Part shown: one piece after another, positions 9,270-18,900 of the stretch
How the letters are laid out: each line of letters starts with the position of its first letter
How positions within the stretch are numbered: position 1 is the stretch's first letter
Assembly: GCA_003343885.1 (NCBI GenBank)
Contig: QAKH01000107.1
Location: 1 to 55,189 of the forward strand
Direction: 5' to 3'
Length of the DNA: 55,189 bases
DNA from: Clostridiales bacterium
Lineage (GTDB): Bacteria; Bacillota; Clostridia; Oscillospirales; CAG-382
Program-made: the position numbers and the translations under genes
Notes under the pieces: model-generated
Databases searched by the model: none
What the model was told of the DNA's origin: nothing
The model's input: the letters and a program-made list of their open reading frames with translations, nothing else

Positions 9270-10226
9270 TCAATAAGCGCCGTACATCTTGCGCAATTCC
9301 TCTATACTCTGAGGCTTTTGCGCCGGAACATAAGCGGCTCCGTTCAGACCGCCACCCGTACTTTGCGGAGGGTATGTATCCGCGTTTTCTTGTATATTTC
9401 TCGCTTTAAGCGTTTCCAAAGCCTTCATCAGCTCCGGATCTTTATAGATTTCCTCCGCTCTTGTACCGATATCTTTTTGCTCAGCTGCAGGAGATGACTT
9501 AAGTGCTCTGCTGACTAATGCGGCGAGAGTAACACGTTGATGCGGTTTCATACCGTTAAATTCCTGCCTGTTGCAAATACGCATTACATCATCATGGTAC
9601 TCATCTATATCCGAGAACCCTCCGACTCCTTTCAGTTGCTTGAATGCTCGTTCCAGCTCCTCGCTTCTTCTCGCGCTCTCATAGTCGTCCATCAAAGGCG
9701 ACATTTTTTCAAGCATCGCACTCGTAGCCTTCTGCGTCGCATAATCAACCACAGAATTGGTGTATTCCGTCATCATTCTTTGACGCTCCTCATCGGACGC
9801 AAAAGCGTAAGCATCACTGTCAAAAACCGGAGCGCTGTCTTTCCCTGCAAGCACTTCGGCGACTGCTTCCTGTGCATGCTGCGCAGAAGTCGACTGTTGT
9901 TCATTAAGACGAGCGTTTTCTCTTTTTAAAGCGGCTATCTGCTCACGAAGAGATTCAATTATTTGTCCGTCGTTTGCCTTCTGCATAATACCGTCATAAT
10001 CCAGTCCGGATTGCGACATCTCAGTGGTCTGAGCCGGAGTCTGATTCTGAGCGTCACCTATGTCAGAGTTTTCAAAACTGCCGTTTTCAGCAACGCTCGG
10101 AGAAGCTCCCTCTGTTTGAGTCTGCTGTTGCTCTGAATTGTTTCCGGAATCAGCACCCAACGAACTGCTGTTTTCATAACCTGTTCGCAGGTCTTCAATT
10201 GTAGGTGTTCTGTCTTTTTCTCCCAT
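9270..10226 (-). CDS. Capsid scaffolding protein
   Basis: A 318-residue protein with a disordered, Gln/Ser/Asn-rich first 90 residues, then a long coiled coil (about residues 90-200, with REQIAALKRENARLNEQQ) and a helical C-terminus ending EELRKMYGAY. This composition, and its place between portal and coat genes, is the hallmark of an assembly scaffold. The start ATG has AGGAGG six bases upstream. It is 2 nt from the portal stop, so portal, scaffold and coat form one transcriptional unit. No protease domain is fused to it. Confidence 0.85.
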   Translation of the reverse strand: MGEKDRTPTIEDLRTGYENSSSLGADSGNNSEQQQTQTEGASPSVAENGSFENSDIGDAQNQTPAQTTEMSQSGLDYDGIMQKANDGQIIESLREQIAALKRENARLNEQQSTSAQHAQEAVAEVLAGKDSAPVFDSDAYAFASDEERQRMMTEYTNSVVDYATQKATSAMLEKMSPLMDDYESARRSEELERAFKQLKGVGGFSDIDEYHDDVMRICNRQEFNGMKPHQRVTLAALVSRALKSSPAAEQKDIGTRAEEIYKDPELMKALETLKARNIQENADTYPPQSTGGGLNGAAYVPAQKPQSIEELRKMYGAY

Positions 10227-10228
10227 TT

Positions 10229-12238
10229 TTATCCTCCTGTTCCCAGCGGTATGTCGTTTTGTACCGCTGCTTGCCTGTTGGCGATCATACCGCCCTTATG
10301 CAGCTTTATGTGTTCCTCAAATTTTTCACAAAGTTCCGGATTTTCCGCCTTAAGCGTTTGATATTCAAGCTGCAATACAAGTGTTTCATGCGTTTCTACA
10401 TGTAAGGCATGATCGTCAATCTCGTCGATAACCGGCAGTACCCCGAACCGTAACAGTGCATTCTCTCGTTCAGCCTTTTTGCGGTGGAGCTCTTTTATAC
10501 CGAGCATCGAAGTAAAATCTCCTATTTTCATCTTTTCAAGTGCCGTCGCCTTAAAGCTCTCTGACAGCATACCATTTTCGTCCGCAAACAGCCCCATGTT
10601 GTATGCGCTTATGAAGTTCTGTCTCTGGCTCTCCTCGCTATATATGAGCTCATTTACAGCATCATAAACCACGTCGTAAGAATTTATATCGTCGGAGCAC
10701 CACACCAGCACGTCTCCTGCGTCGTTAGAACCGGCGATTTTGAGAACTCTATAACCACTCGCACAGGTTTTGTACATCTCAAGCCACAACTTTGCCAGGC
10801 CTAAAATACCTGCACGTATATTTTCCCCAGTAATTGAAAGCCTTGTGTTATCGATCTCAGTAAGACTGTCTATCGCTGCCCCACTTGTAACTCCGCTCTT
10901 TTGTCCGTAAACCATAAGCTGAGATACTCCGGCAGTGTATTCCATGTCGTTTTTTATTTTCTCAATCTGCGTGTGTATGTTGCTTGGAAAAGACGGGAGC
11001 TCCATAAACTGAGGGCGTGAGTACCCCTGTTTATATGTTATTGCCTGCCCCGGTATAAAGACGTTGTCAAGAAACTCGTCCATATCATCAACCGAGCCTT
11101 CTTCGACAATAGGTGTGCTGAACGACAAACGTTTTGCGTAGTCGTGCACGCTGTTCATTAGCCCATTATATGCCCTTTGCAGCGGTATTTCCGATTGTAT
11201 GAAGCTTCTTCCGAAAAAACGGCCAGCAACAATATCACTTTTTACTGATACAATGGGTATTCGGCGATACGGAAGCTTGCTGTACCGGTACAATTTGTCC
11301 CCAATAAGTATAGCCATTCTGCCATTTGGAAACTTACGTCCGGGACGCTCAAAATAGGTAATCACCTTTTCACTGTCAGTTACCGTATGCGATGTCATCT
11401 TTGCGACTGTTGCAACATAGCCGAATCCACCTGCGCCCTCAACCGGAGACAACGCATATGTCTCTATAGCTCTCCCATCCACCTTTATACCGTAGATATC
11501 ATATATATCCTCTACAGACATAACCTGCTCCGTAATTATCGAACGCTGATCTTCGACGGTTTCTTTATAGACTGTTTCCGGAAAAACCTCAAACGGTGTT
11601 AGCATTCCATAGTTTACATCGCCCGAAAAGACTGCTTCTTTTTTCTCTGCCGGCTGTCCGTAGTCGTCCTCTTCAAGAGTTGTTATCTCGCCTACCATAT
11701 CACCGGCACGAGTATCCCACCAGTTTAGTACAAACGCTGTTCCGGTTATTTCTGCCCAATGTATCAGTGAAGTTATAAAACGACTAAAATCACTGGTGCT
11801 TTGCTTGTACCTCAGTATCGACGTTGATACTTTGGCTTTTGAGATATCATCTATCTCGCTCGTTCTGGGTTTAACTGTCATGGCATAGCTGATCTTGCCT
11901 AAATTTGCAGCCCTGGTTTTAGCAAGCGGTTCGATCTGATTGTAAATCTCTTTTTCCAGTCCGTCGCATGGGTCACTGTACTGTTCCACAGTGTGACTGC
12001 GTATGTTAATGTCACAACGTTGATTTCCATATAAGAAATTAGCATTTAACTGCCACTGCAATTCAATATCGCGCCTCTCATCGCGTCTGCGTTCGAGCTC
12101 ACTCAGTATATAGCTCTCTATATCTGAGCGAGTGTTTCCTTCGCTGTCGAGAATTTCATCCTTCACTGCAGAATCGGAGTCTGAATCTGTAGCCGCAACT
12201 CCGGAAATCAAGCTGAAAAAACCTTTAAAAAAATTCAT
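10229..12238 (-). CDS. Portal protein (podovirus type)
   Basis: A 669-residue protein with portal features. The N-terminal wing is rich in Arg and Glu, and EKEIYNQIEPLAKTRAANL opens the stem/wing region. Later come HWAEITGTAFVLNWWD and, near residue 340, IVAGRFFGRSFIQSEIPLQR followed by the helical stem segment RAYNGLMNSVHDYAKRL. The long helical C-terminus could form a barrel as in P22. It forms the dodecameric ring through which DNA enters and leaves. The ATG overlaps the upstream gene's stop as ATGA. Confidence 0.9.
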   Translation of the reverse strand: MNFFKGFFSLISGVAATDSDSDSAVKDEILDSEGNTRSDIESYILSELERRRDERRDIELQWQLNANFLYGNQRCDINIRSHTVEQYSDPCDGLEKEIYNQIEPLAKTRAANLGKISYAMTVKPRTSEIDDISKAKVSTSILRYKQSTSDFSRFITSLIHWAEITGTAFVLNWWDTRAGDMVGEITTLEEDDYGQPAEKKEAVFSGDVNYGMLTPFEVFPETVYKETVEDQRSIITEQVMSVEDIYDIYGIKVDGRAIETYALSPVEGAGGFGYVATVAKMTSHTVTDSEKVITYFERPGRKFPNGRMAILIGDKLYRYSKLPYRRIPIVSVKSDIVAGRFFGRSFIQSEIPLQRAYNGLMNSVHDYAKRLSFSTPIVEEGSVDDMDEFLDNVFIPGQAITYKQGYSRPQFMELPSFPSNIHTQIEKIKNDMEYTAGVSQLMVYGQKSGVTSGAAIDSLTEIDNTRLSITGENIRAGILGLAKLWLEMYKTCASGYRVLKIAGSNDAGDVLVWCSDDINSYDVVYDAVNELIYSEESQRQNFISAYNMGLFADENGMLSESFKATALEKMKIGDFTSMLGIKELHRKKAERENALLRFGVLPVIDEIDDHALHVETHETLVLQLEYQTLKAENPELCEKFEEHIKLHKGGMIANRQAAVQNDIPLGTGG

Positions 12239-12486
12239 TCTATATCAGCCCCAAGCCCCTTTTTATGGAAATCGTCTACAGCTCTTTTATGCACGTTTAC
12301 CGTTTTTTCTCGGCTGTTTGAGCTTTTACTGTCTTTTATGCGCAAGTATCCAGCCTCGCTCCCGCCCATTATGCGGTCGTACAGGTCTTTGCGCTCCCTA
12401 TGGTACACAAAAAGCTGAATTGCACACAGAGCAACACAGGAGACCGAAAGGATCAAGCAACACAGCATAAACAAAACAACATCCAT
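12235..12486 (-). CDS. Small membrane-anchored phage protein, function unknown
   Basis: An 83-residue protein with one N-terminal hydrophobic segment (about residues 3-27, many Leu, Val and Cys) followed by a basic, hydrophilic tail with YHRERKDLYDRIMGG. It would insert with the tail in the cytoplasm. The gene is coupled on both sides, TAATG with the zinc-binding gene and ATGA with portal. One transmembrane segment next to head genes could mean a virion membrane or lysis-related accessory. There is no evidence for a holin. Confidence 0.6.
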   Translation of the reverse strand: MDVVLFMLCCLILSVSCVALCAIQLFVYHRERKDLYDRIMGGSEAGYLRIKDSKSSNSREKTVNVHKRAVDDFHKKGLGADIE

Positions 12487-12809
12487 TACTTTTTCGCCTT
12501 CCTGCTTGTTTTTGATTTCTCGACAATATCCTTTTTGTCTGCGTCTTTAATCGGTTCAGCACCTTTTGAAAGATCTTCAAGGCTGTTAACTGTTTCAGCT
12601 TCTGCACAAGAGGCTTCAAAAACTTGATCATGTTCCGAGTCCCCAGTAAAAGGATTGATGAAATTTGCTATTTTTCTCATGCAATCCTCACATATGTTCG
12701 GGGTGCCGGAAAAATCACCGCCCTTGCTGATAAAATAAGTCTCACGATTTGTGCATCCCTTTACGGAGCATATCATGCGAACCTTTTTAAACCTTGTGTC
12801 TCTTCCCAC
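12486..12809 (-). CDS. Small zinc-finger-like phage protein
   Basis: A protein of about 107 residues from a GTG at 12809, chosen because AAAGGG lies six bases upstream. An in-frame GTG at 12818 and ATG at 12776 are alternatives. Four cysteines form a likely zinc site (CSVKGC then CEDC), and the C-terminal half is acidic then Lys-rich. It is the first gene after the late promoter at 12.85 kb and heads the portal-to-fibre operon. The function is unknown; a DNA- or RNA-binding role is possible. Confidence 0.6.
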   Translation of the reverse strand: MGRDTRFKKVRMICSVKGCTNRETYFISKGGDFSGTPNICEDCMRKIANFINPFTGDSEHDQVFEASCAEAETVNSLEDLSKGAEPIKDADKKDIVEKSKTSRKAKK

Positions 12810-12848
12810 ACATCTCACCCTTTCGTCAGATTATTCCTTATATCTCCT

Positions 12849-12884
12849 ATTGTAATTTGAAAAAGCGAACAAAGCGAACAACTT
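12849..12884 (-). promoter_or_regulatory. Late promoter with tandem GCGAACAA element (head/tail operon)
   Basis: The 21-bp segment 12864-12884, on the plus strand two copies of GCGAACAA in tandem (AGCGAACAAAGCGAACAA then CTT), is identical to 28623-28643. On the minus strand a TACAAT -10 box (12849-12854) begins exactly ten bases from the element, the same geometry as at the other site. No good -35 box is present, which suits an activator-dependent promoter. It would drive leftward transcription into the portal operon. Confidence 0.7.
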
Positions 12885-12910
12885 ACATTGCTTTATAATT
12901 TGAGCGTAAA

Positions 12911-12936
12911 AAAGCGGCGGCAATTAAAGCCGTCGC
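12911..12936 (-). terminator. Rho-independent terminator after terminase
   Basis: On the minus strand, arms GCGACGGC and GCCGCCGC (8 bp, one mismatch) enclose a 7-nt loop and are followed by a run of six T. It lies 34 nt past the terminase stop and just before the late promoter at 12.85 kb, so it separates the terminase transcript from the head operon. Confidence 0.75.
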
Positions 12937-12969
12937 ATTATCTTTCAGAATAGTTATCATACCTTTAAT

Positions 12970-14334
12970 TTACCACCGAACGCGCCGTTTCGGTCTGTCA
13001 AGAACCTTTTTCTTGTATTCATCATACTTGTTAGGTGGTTCCACTGCCCGCTTTGGTATACTGACATGTGAAACACAAAAATAACGCAGCGCATCGGTGT
13101 TGTGCGTTATATCATGAGGCGTCACAGAAACGTCATTGACGTTTTTTGAGTCGTGCTGCAACAGCGGCAGGTTTCGTATGAGATCCCTACAGTTCGTCAT
13201 TATACATAAATCACTTTTTTTAGTAACTGTTCCGGTTACCGGATCAAGCACTTCCTTTATACGTAGAGCTTCTTTCACCTGTAACCACCCCTGTACACGG
13301 TTTGATGATGCCGGAATTATACCGACGCCACCGTTTAGAAACAATTCGGCCATCGTTTTTCCGCTATCTTTTTGCCGCGACCATAAATCAGGGGGCGCAT
13401 ATGTTGAGTGTATGCGCTCTTCGCACGGAGTTGCGTCGCAGATAGCTTTTGCCGCTTCGCTGACGAGTAGTCCTGAACAGTTTAATTCTCTGTAAACATA
13501 GACCTCTCCGGTTGGACTTACGGCGGTCCATAAACAGCTAAGCATGTCAAGGCCATAGTCAATCGATCTGTATTTGTACCACTCTGTGGGTATGACAAAT
13601 GGAGGCACTGTATGAATACTCGCATCAAACTCCTTAAAATACTGACCGTCGAACAAGTCCCATTTGCCGTAAAGCCATGCCTGCTGAATGTCCTCCGGCA
13701 AGCTGCGCAGTTGCAGTTCATATGAAGGATCATTTTCCATCAGTGCTGCATTGTCGAATAGCAGCGCCTGTATGAAACGATAGTCTTCCGGAGCTTCGCC
13801 GGCTCTGAATTCCCTGTCTATAAACAGCCGTTTTACCCAAGCATGCCCGACGCCCCCGGGATTGCAAGTAAGATACATTCTTTTTGGAAAGCTGTTTGTA
13901 CCGCGCAAACAGGCCTTAAGTACTTGGAATTGATACTCCGTAAGTTGAGTTGCCTCGTCAAGGGCTATGATGTCGTATTCCTGTCCCTGATATTGCAGTG
14001 TGTCGCTGTCACTGTCCATGTAACCAAGCTTGAGTGAGCTGCCGTTGCAAAACAAAAAGCGTTTGTCTGTGTCGTGGTACACAGCTACTTCTGCCGGTAT
14101 TAGAGAGCGCAACACGTTAATGTGATTTTCTTTAAGCTCCGGGTACGTGCGTCTAACCAAAAGGCACCTTATTCCCGGGCGTTTCACACACATAGTTACA
14201 AGTTTTACGCGCAAAGCCCAGCTTTTTCCACCGCCTCTTGCGCCGCCGTATGCGACGTACCTCTCTTTAGCAGTTAGGAACAGATCCTGTTTTTCACTCG
14301 GCAATCCGCCAAAACACACGACTTTAGTCGGCAT
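12970..14334 (-). CDS. terL: Terminase large subunit
   Basis: The ATPase and nuclease that packages concatemeric DNA into the prohead. It has 454 residues from the ATG at 14334, which has GGGGAG ten bases upstream; an in-frame start 22 codons earlier (14400) lies deep in the small-subunit gene and is less likely. Walker A is GGARGGGKS (residues 30-38) and Walker B is IIALDEATQL (about 120-130). The nuclease domain begins near YRSIDYGLD and includes DITHNTDALRYF close to the end. It overlaps the small-subunit gene by 11 nt, and a terminator follows it. Confidence 0.93.
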   Translation of the reverse strand: MPTKVVCFGGLPSEKQDLFLTAKERYVAYGGARGGGKSWALRVKLVTMCVKRPGIRCLLVRRTYPELKENHINVLRSLIPAEVAVYHDTDKRFLFCNGSSLKLGYMDSDSDTLQYQGQEYDIIALDEATQLTEYQFQVLKACLRGTNSFPKRMYLTCNPGGVGHAWVKRLFIDREFRAGEAPEDYRFIQALLFDNAALMENDPSYELQLRSLPEDIQQAWLYGKWDLFDGQYFKEFDASIHTVPPFVIPTEWYKYRSIDYGLDMLSCLWTAVSPTGEVYVYRELNCSGLLVSEAAKAICDATPCEERIHSTYAPPDLWSRQKDSGKTMAELFLNGGVGIIPASSNRVQGWLQVKEALRIKEVLDPVTGTVTKKSDLCIMTNCRDLIRNLPLLQHDSKNVNDVSVTPHDITHNTDALRYFCVSHVSIPKRAVEPPNKYDEYKKKVLDRPKRRVRW

Positions 14335-14800
14335 ACTTATCAAGCTCCCCGTCAAATGTGATAAGAACAGAGCTGTCAGTTTTTTCCGGCTCATCGGCAC
14401 CTATCATTTTCGACGCACGCTCAACAGCCTTTATCAAAACCGTTGCCGCTTTGGTATTGAGCACTGTACGTATCGAGCCATCATCCAAGGGGATTTCATA
14501 TGTTAGGTCTTGTTTTGCAGCCTCAATAACACGGTGTATGTCTTCCAAAAGGATCTCTTTGTTCACTTTTAAAGCAAGTGTTTCTTTTGCTATTTCCTGA
14601 AGGCGTGCCATCTCTTTTTTGACCTCGACAGTACGTGCCTTACTGCTTGCCAGTCTCGATATGTCAAGAGCGGTTTTCCCCTTAGCTTCTTCGGGATATA
14701 CGTGCCTGTATGCCTCGGAAGCACCCTCACCCTCAATCACAATAAGATATGCAAACTTTTTCTGTAATTTTTTACTGAGTTTGCTGTCGTTCTTTCTCAT
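14324..14800 (-). CDS. terS: Terminase small subunit
   Basis: A 158-residue protein directly before and overlapping the large subunit. An N-terminal helix-turn-helix-like DNA-binding region (GASEAYRHVYPEEAKGKTA...ISRLASSKARTVEV) is followed by a helical oligomerisation region. It would recognise the packaging site and recruit the large subunit. AGGAG lies about 12 bases upstream of the ATG at 14800. The layout (helix-turn-helix, then central helices, then an acidic tail) matches Terminase_2-like small subunits. Confidence 0.85.
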   Translation of the reverse strand: MRKNDSKLSKKLQKKFAYLIVIEGEGASEAYRHVYPEEAKGKTALDISRLASSKARTVEVKKEMARLQEIAKETLALKVNKEILLEDIHRVIEAAKQDLTYEIPLDDGSIRTVLNTKAATVLIKAVERASKMIGADEPEKTDSSVLITFDGELDKYAD

Positions 14801-14825
14801 TTGCTTGTCTGTCTCCTGTTTTTAA

Positions 14826-14881
14826 AAGGCGGCAGCATCGCACCAAAAATTCAGAAATTTTTGATTATACACTGCCGCCTT
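14826..14881. terminator. Long inverted repeat between the polyvalent gene and terminase
   Basis: Perfect 10-bp arms, AAGGCGGCAG (14826-14835) and CTGCCGCCTT (14872-14881), enclose a 36-nt AT-rich loop that itself holds an AAAAATT/AATTTTT inner stem. On the minus strand the outer hairpin is followed by TTAAAAA, a weak terminator tail. It fills the gap between the end of the polyvalent reading frame and terS. It may act as a partial terminator, or as a processing or protein-binding site. Confidence 0.55.
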
Positions 14882-14892
14882 CATTGTTTTAA

Positions 14893-15987
14893 TCAATCTG
14901 TTTTCGCAACACCGTAATCTTCGGCATACTGCTGCCTTATTGCACGTGTTCTCGCGTTCATGTTCTTAACGAGCACGTCCGCAACGCTTTGTGCGCTTTC
15001 ATTAATGAGATCATAACCGTGTGAAGCAGCGAGTCTCTCGTCCTCGATAGCGCTCTCAACATCGTTTACCATCGAGAGAAACTGCTCCGGCGTAAGTGAT
15101 ACGGTATAGCCCCCCAACGAATAACTGCTCTTAATTAAGCCATCGTAATTGTAGAAAAGCCTTGTGTCACCAGTAAGTCCGTATAACTCCATGGCATAAT
15201 CCGCACCCGGTGTCGACTCCGTAGGCCATGCGTTCATAAGTCCTTGCAGCAGAGCCCTCATATCACGCTGTTTCTGTTCTCCGTCAAGCTCATTTATCGC
15301 ACGGTTACAATGTGTAACAATACATTTAGCGTGATTGGAGTCCTCTTTTTCGTACAACGCTCCGGCGGAAGCTGCGCCATTGCGCTTTTGCTCACGGTCA
15401 ACCTGCGCATCTGCGCTTTCAGCACGATTATATACAATGTCAAATACGTCTGTCGAGTATCTGCTGTCGGCAATGAAACGGGAGCTAAGACCGAGATTGA
15501 AGCTGCGTCTTTGGTCGTCAACCGGCATAAGATCAGAGGCTACGGTTCCTATCCAACCAAACGAACCAAAAAGCAGATAATCAAGCTTCATCGGAGAAAG
15601 CCCTGTAAAATCACCTATCGCTTTTGACAGCTTGGTTGTCGACCCGGTATACTGCAATTCAGGTGTCTTGTCGTAAAGAAATTCCATATAGTCCGGAACG
15701 ATCTCATCGCCTTTATAGTCCATATTGACCATGACGTCGGAAATCTTGCCAAACGATGTGTTGGTAGCAACACTCTGTACCACAGCACCGGGACTGCTGA
15801 AATCAGAAGGCATGAACGGCGGCATTAAAGTGTCAAGCACGTATCCACCGAAATCGTAAAAGGACTCCTTGTTTCCGAATGCGTATTCAACAGCACGCTC
15901 GGCAAGACTTGTTACAACAGCCTCCTCGCGCGGTTTCGGTATCGTAATGAAACGCCCGTCGCCTATCGGTATAACCCAGTTGTTGTT
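14893..15987 (-). CDS. C-terminal part of the giant polyvalent protein, in the -1 frame
   Basis: This frame is open for 364 codons from the A7 run at 15986-15992 and has no well-placed start with a Shine-Dalgarno at its beginning. The first GTG is at 15840, and coding-like sequence (NNNWVIPIGDGRFITIPKPR) extends upstream of it to the run. It continues naturally from the end of the giant gene, which runs EEDYFNLSTYKK before the frames part. The content is helical with a short hydrophobic patch (LLFGSFGWIGTVASDLM), as in LPD38-like C-terminal regions of phage polyvalent proteins. It is therefore read as one product with the gene at 15963-27110, or as a frameshifted remnant. Confidence 0.7.
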   Translation of the reverse strand, partial: NNNWVIPIGDGRFITIPKPREEAVVTSLAERAVEYAFGNKESFYDFGGYVLDTLMPPFMPSDFSSPGAVVQSVATNTSFGKISDVMVNMDYKGDEIVPDYMEFLYDKTPELQYTGSTTKLSKAIGDFTGLSPMKLDYLLFGSFGWIGTVASDLMPVDDQRRSFNLGLSSRFIADSRYSTDVFDIVYNRAESADAQVDREQKRNGAASAGALYEKEDSNHAKCIVTHCNRAINELDGEQKQRDMRALLQGLMNAWPTESTPGADYAMELYGLTGDTRLFYNYDGLIKSSYSLGGYTVSLTPEQFLSMVNDVESAIEDERLAASHGYDLINESAQSVADVLVKNMNARTRAIRQQYAEDYGVAKTD

Positions 15988-18900
15988 TTTTTGTATGTTG
16001 AAAGATTGAAATAATCCTCTTCGTCCTCTTCATCAAATACAAATTTGAGAAGCGCCGCCATAGCCGCCGACTGAACAATAAGCCACATCGCCTTTTTTAT
16101 GAGTACACGGCGTCGCCTGCCGGGTTCGCTTTTTCTGTATTGGTTGAAGTGATCGTATTGTCCCTGTACAGCAGCATTTCCGAAAACGAACAGATTGTTT
16201 ATCGCCGGGTGTCCCGTACCTCTTCTGTCAAAATCAGTTGTTATCATGCTTGCCGCGCGCATGGCGTATATTTCGTCTGCTGTACGGCTGTAAACATCTG
16301 AAAATTCTGTAAATCGAGGAACCGTTTCAATAAAATCGCTGATCTTAGCTATCATTTTCAAAGGACGCAGCAGCTCAAGTATCCGGCGCTGAGCGTCCGG
16401 TAGTCGGTCCTTACGGATAAGTTCACGTACATCGGCTCTAAGCCCAATGGTACCCTTTGAAATACGTGAACCGTGTCCGCCTCCGAGAGCCAGATATTTC
16501 CGGTATTCCGGAGACATCTGAAGCATTTTTAAAGCCGCGGAAAGATACTGAGCCGTGTAGGTTATCGGACTTATGGTGTTAGACCTTGTGTACGCAGTCG
16601 CAAAGTCTTTAAGCATGTTGCTTAAGATAAAAGGCACGCTTACACCGACAGAGAAAAACTTTATTGGTACCTGCAGAGAACCAAGTATTCTCATGAACCG
16701 GTAAAGATCCGCCGAATTTTCACCGCCGCCTGCCGTAATTGCCCGGTAAAGCTCCGGATTGCCGATCTGGTAGTAGACGTTTTTACCAGACTTCCGCACC
16801 GTCACAATTCCCTTACTGTCCTTGCGGTACGGCAGAAATTTGATAAATTCATCGTCAAACACTCTGTCTAATGTTTCGGTAAAGCTGTCAATATCGGTTA
16901 CGAGGTCTCCCTTTTCCATTATAGCCTCTATAAGGTCATTTTTGCGTTCAAGCATCGGAAAAATCTGCGCCAGCATGTCAGGAGTTACCCGCTCAATTTC
17001 CCCGCCTAAACCGTCCAGACTATCTGCAAGAGATGCCAGCGCAAGACCTGCCTGGTTGCGACGGGCAACTTTTACAATTTGTTCTGTACGATAAATGAGC
17101 TGCGTCGTCGGGGAGAAAATCTCAAGTCCGCTACCCTTGATGCGACGCATGGTGGAAGAGTGGTTTACACCTCCGCTCTTTGCTGCGCCGGCAGGTCGTC
17201 TCGTAGATACGACGCGGTTTAAAGGAACATAATGTGGATATATGCGGTGCAGATACTCGTATAAAACAGGAGACTCAACTCCGGACGCGACGCCCCAGTA
17301 CCTGTTAAGAGCATCAATGTAACCGTATATCTCCTCGCTCACCGCCGCAAAATCAGGGTTTTTCTCTTCCAGTGTTGCTAAAGACTTCTTGCACGACTCT
17401 GTAGTATTAAGCGTAGGATCCGCAAATACCGAAAAACCTTCGCCTTTTTCCTTAAAAAGCTCAATTGCATGCTTAAGTACAAGATATGTGTCAAAATCAT
17501 CAATTCGGTTCATAACCGGCTCGAGTATGTCAATGTAGCTCTTACCCTTATCTCCCTCAAGAGGATTGCCGGACATATCAACCATACCTTCTTTGACTAT
17601 GTAGTACGCCTGCTCCGATGCTTTCCGTGAAAGCATCATCCTCTGGTACGCGCTTTTGTCACTCGATCCTACCCCGATATCGTTTGCTCTTTCAAACATT
17701 TCAAGCGGATACATGTCATCATAAACAAAGGTCATTACCCTGTCTTTCAGTTTTCTCAAGGTTTCTGATAGCTTGCTTTTCTCTCGTCTTGCCCGCTCCT
17801 TAGGCTGAACTATTGACGCCCTCGCCTTGTTAAGATTGTCTGCGGACAGGTAGGCGTTGATGTCTCCTGCAAGAGTCTTGAGGCTGTCGAGATCTTTTTC
17901 AGACAAAATGGATTCAAATAAATCCACTATAGAAAGACCGTTGCTCGAGTCATCAGTCTTACCATATTTGTCAACTGCCCCGGATCTGTTTGTCAGATAG
18001 TCCCTGACGAATTCCGCAAAAGCCTCTGCCGGCCACTTATTTTTAGGATAAAGACTACGAAGCTCTTCGGGATACTGTCGCACAAGAGGTACTACTAAAT
18101 CTCTATGTGAGCCACTTTCCGTAAAACCGTACTGCGCATCAAGGTGGTGCCCTAACTCATGCGCAATTGTCGGGAGATCGTTCGATACTGCGGTTCTTAT
18201 GCTTTCGGTGCGCGTGTTGTATACGCCTGCAGCTTTTCCGCCGTGATGGTAATTTCCCGTTCTTATCGGAATGTCAAATCTTGCACGAATATCATTAACA
18301 ATCGAACCTATAGGTCTTACCGAAACAAAGCCCGCTTCTCCCGAATCTTCGTCTTTCGATGTTTTCCACTCCTCAGACTGAGACCTCGGCACCTTTTTGT
18401 TTGTAGCTGGTTTATCGGGAATTACGGAATATTGCTTGCCGGTGTCCGCACTGATTACATGCGGGCGCCCGATTGCCTTAATAACAGAATGCAGAGCGGT
18501 CTTCACCGAATCCGCACTGTCTCGCGGAAGAAAATACCGTGCTTTGTAGTCGATTCTTTCGGGAATGAGCCCGACATTCCGCGCTGCTTCAGCTGAGTTT
18601 ATCCTGCTGGTATAAGAAGCCTTGAACTCAAGTCTGTTTACGCTTTGAACCCGAACTGCTTTAATAATGCTGCCGTCCGGAAATTCAATGGATTTACCTG
18701 CCAAGAGCGCATTATAGGCACCGTCTTCATCAATATTGACACTGTTCTCCTCAAAAGTCACATCAAAATTACGCAACACGGCGGCAATAGCTCTTGCGCT
18801 GTACATTCGCCCTATAAGTGTATCGCCATCCGATGTGAGAACCCTCATTACTCTGGGATTAGCGTCAGTAAGCCTGTTCCATACAGGCAGCATTGCTCCG

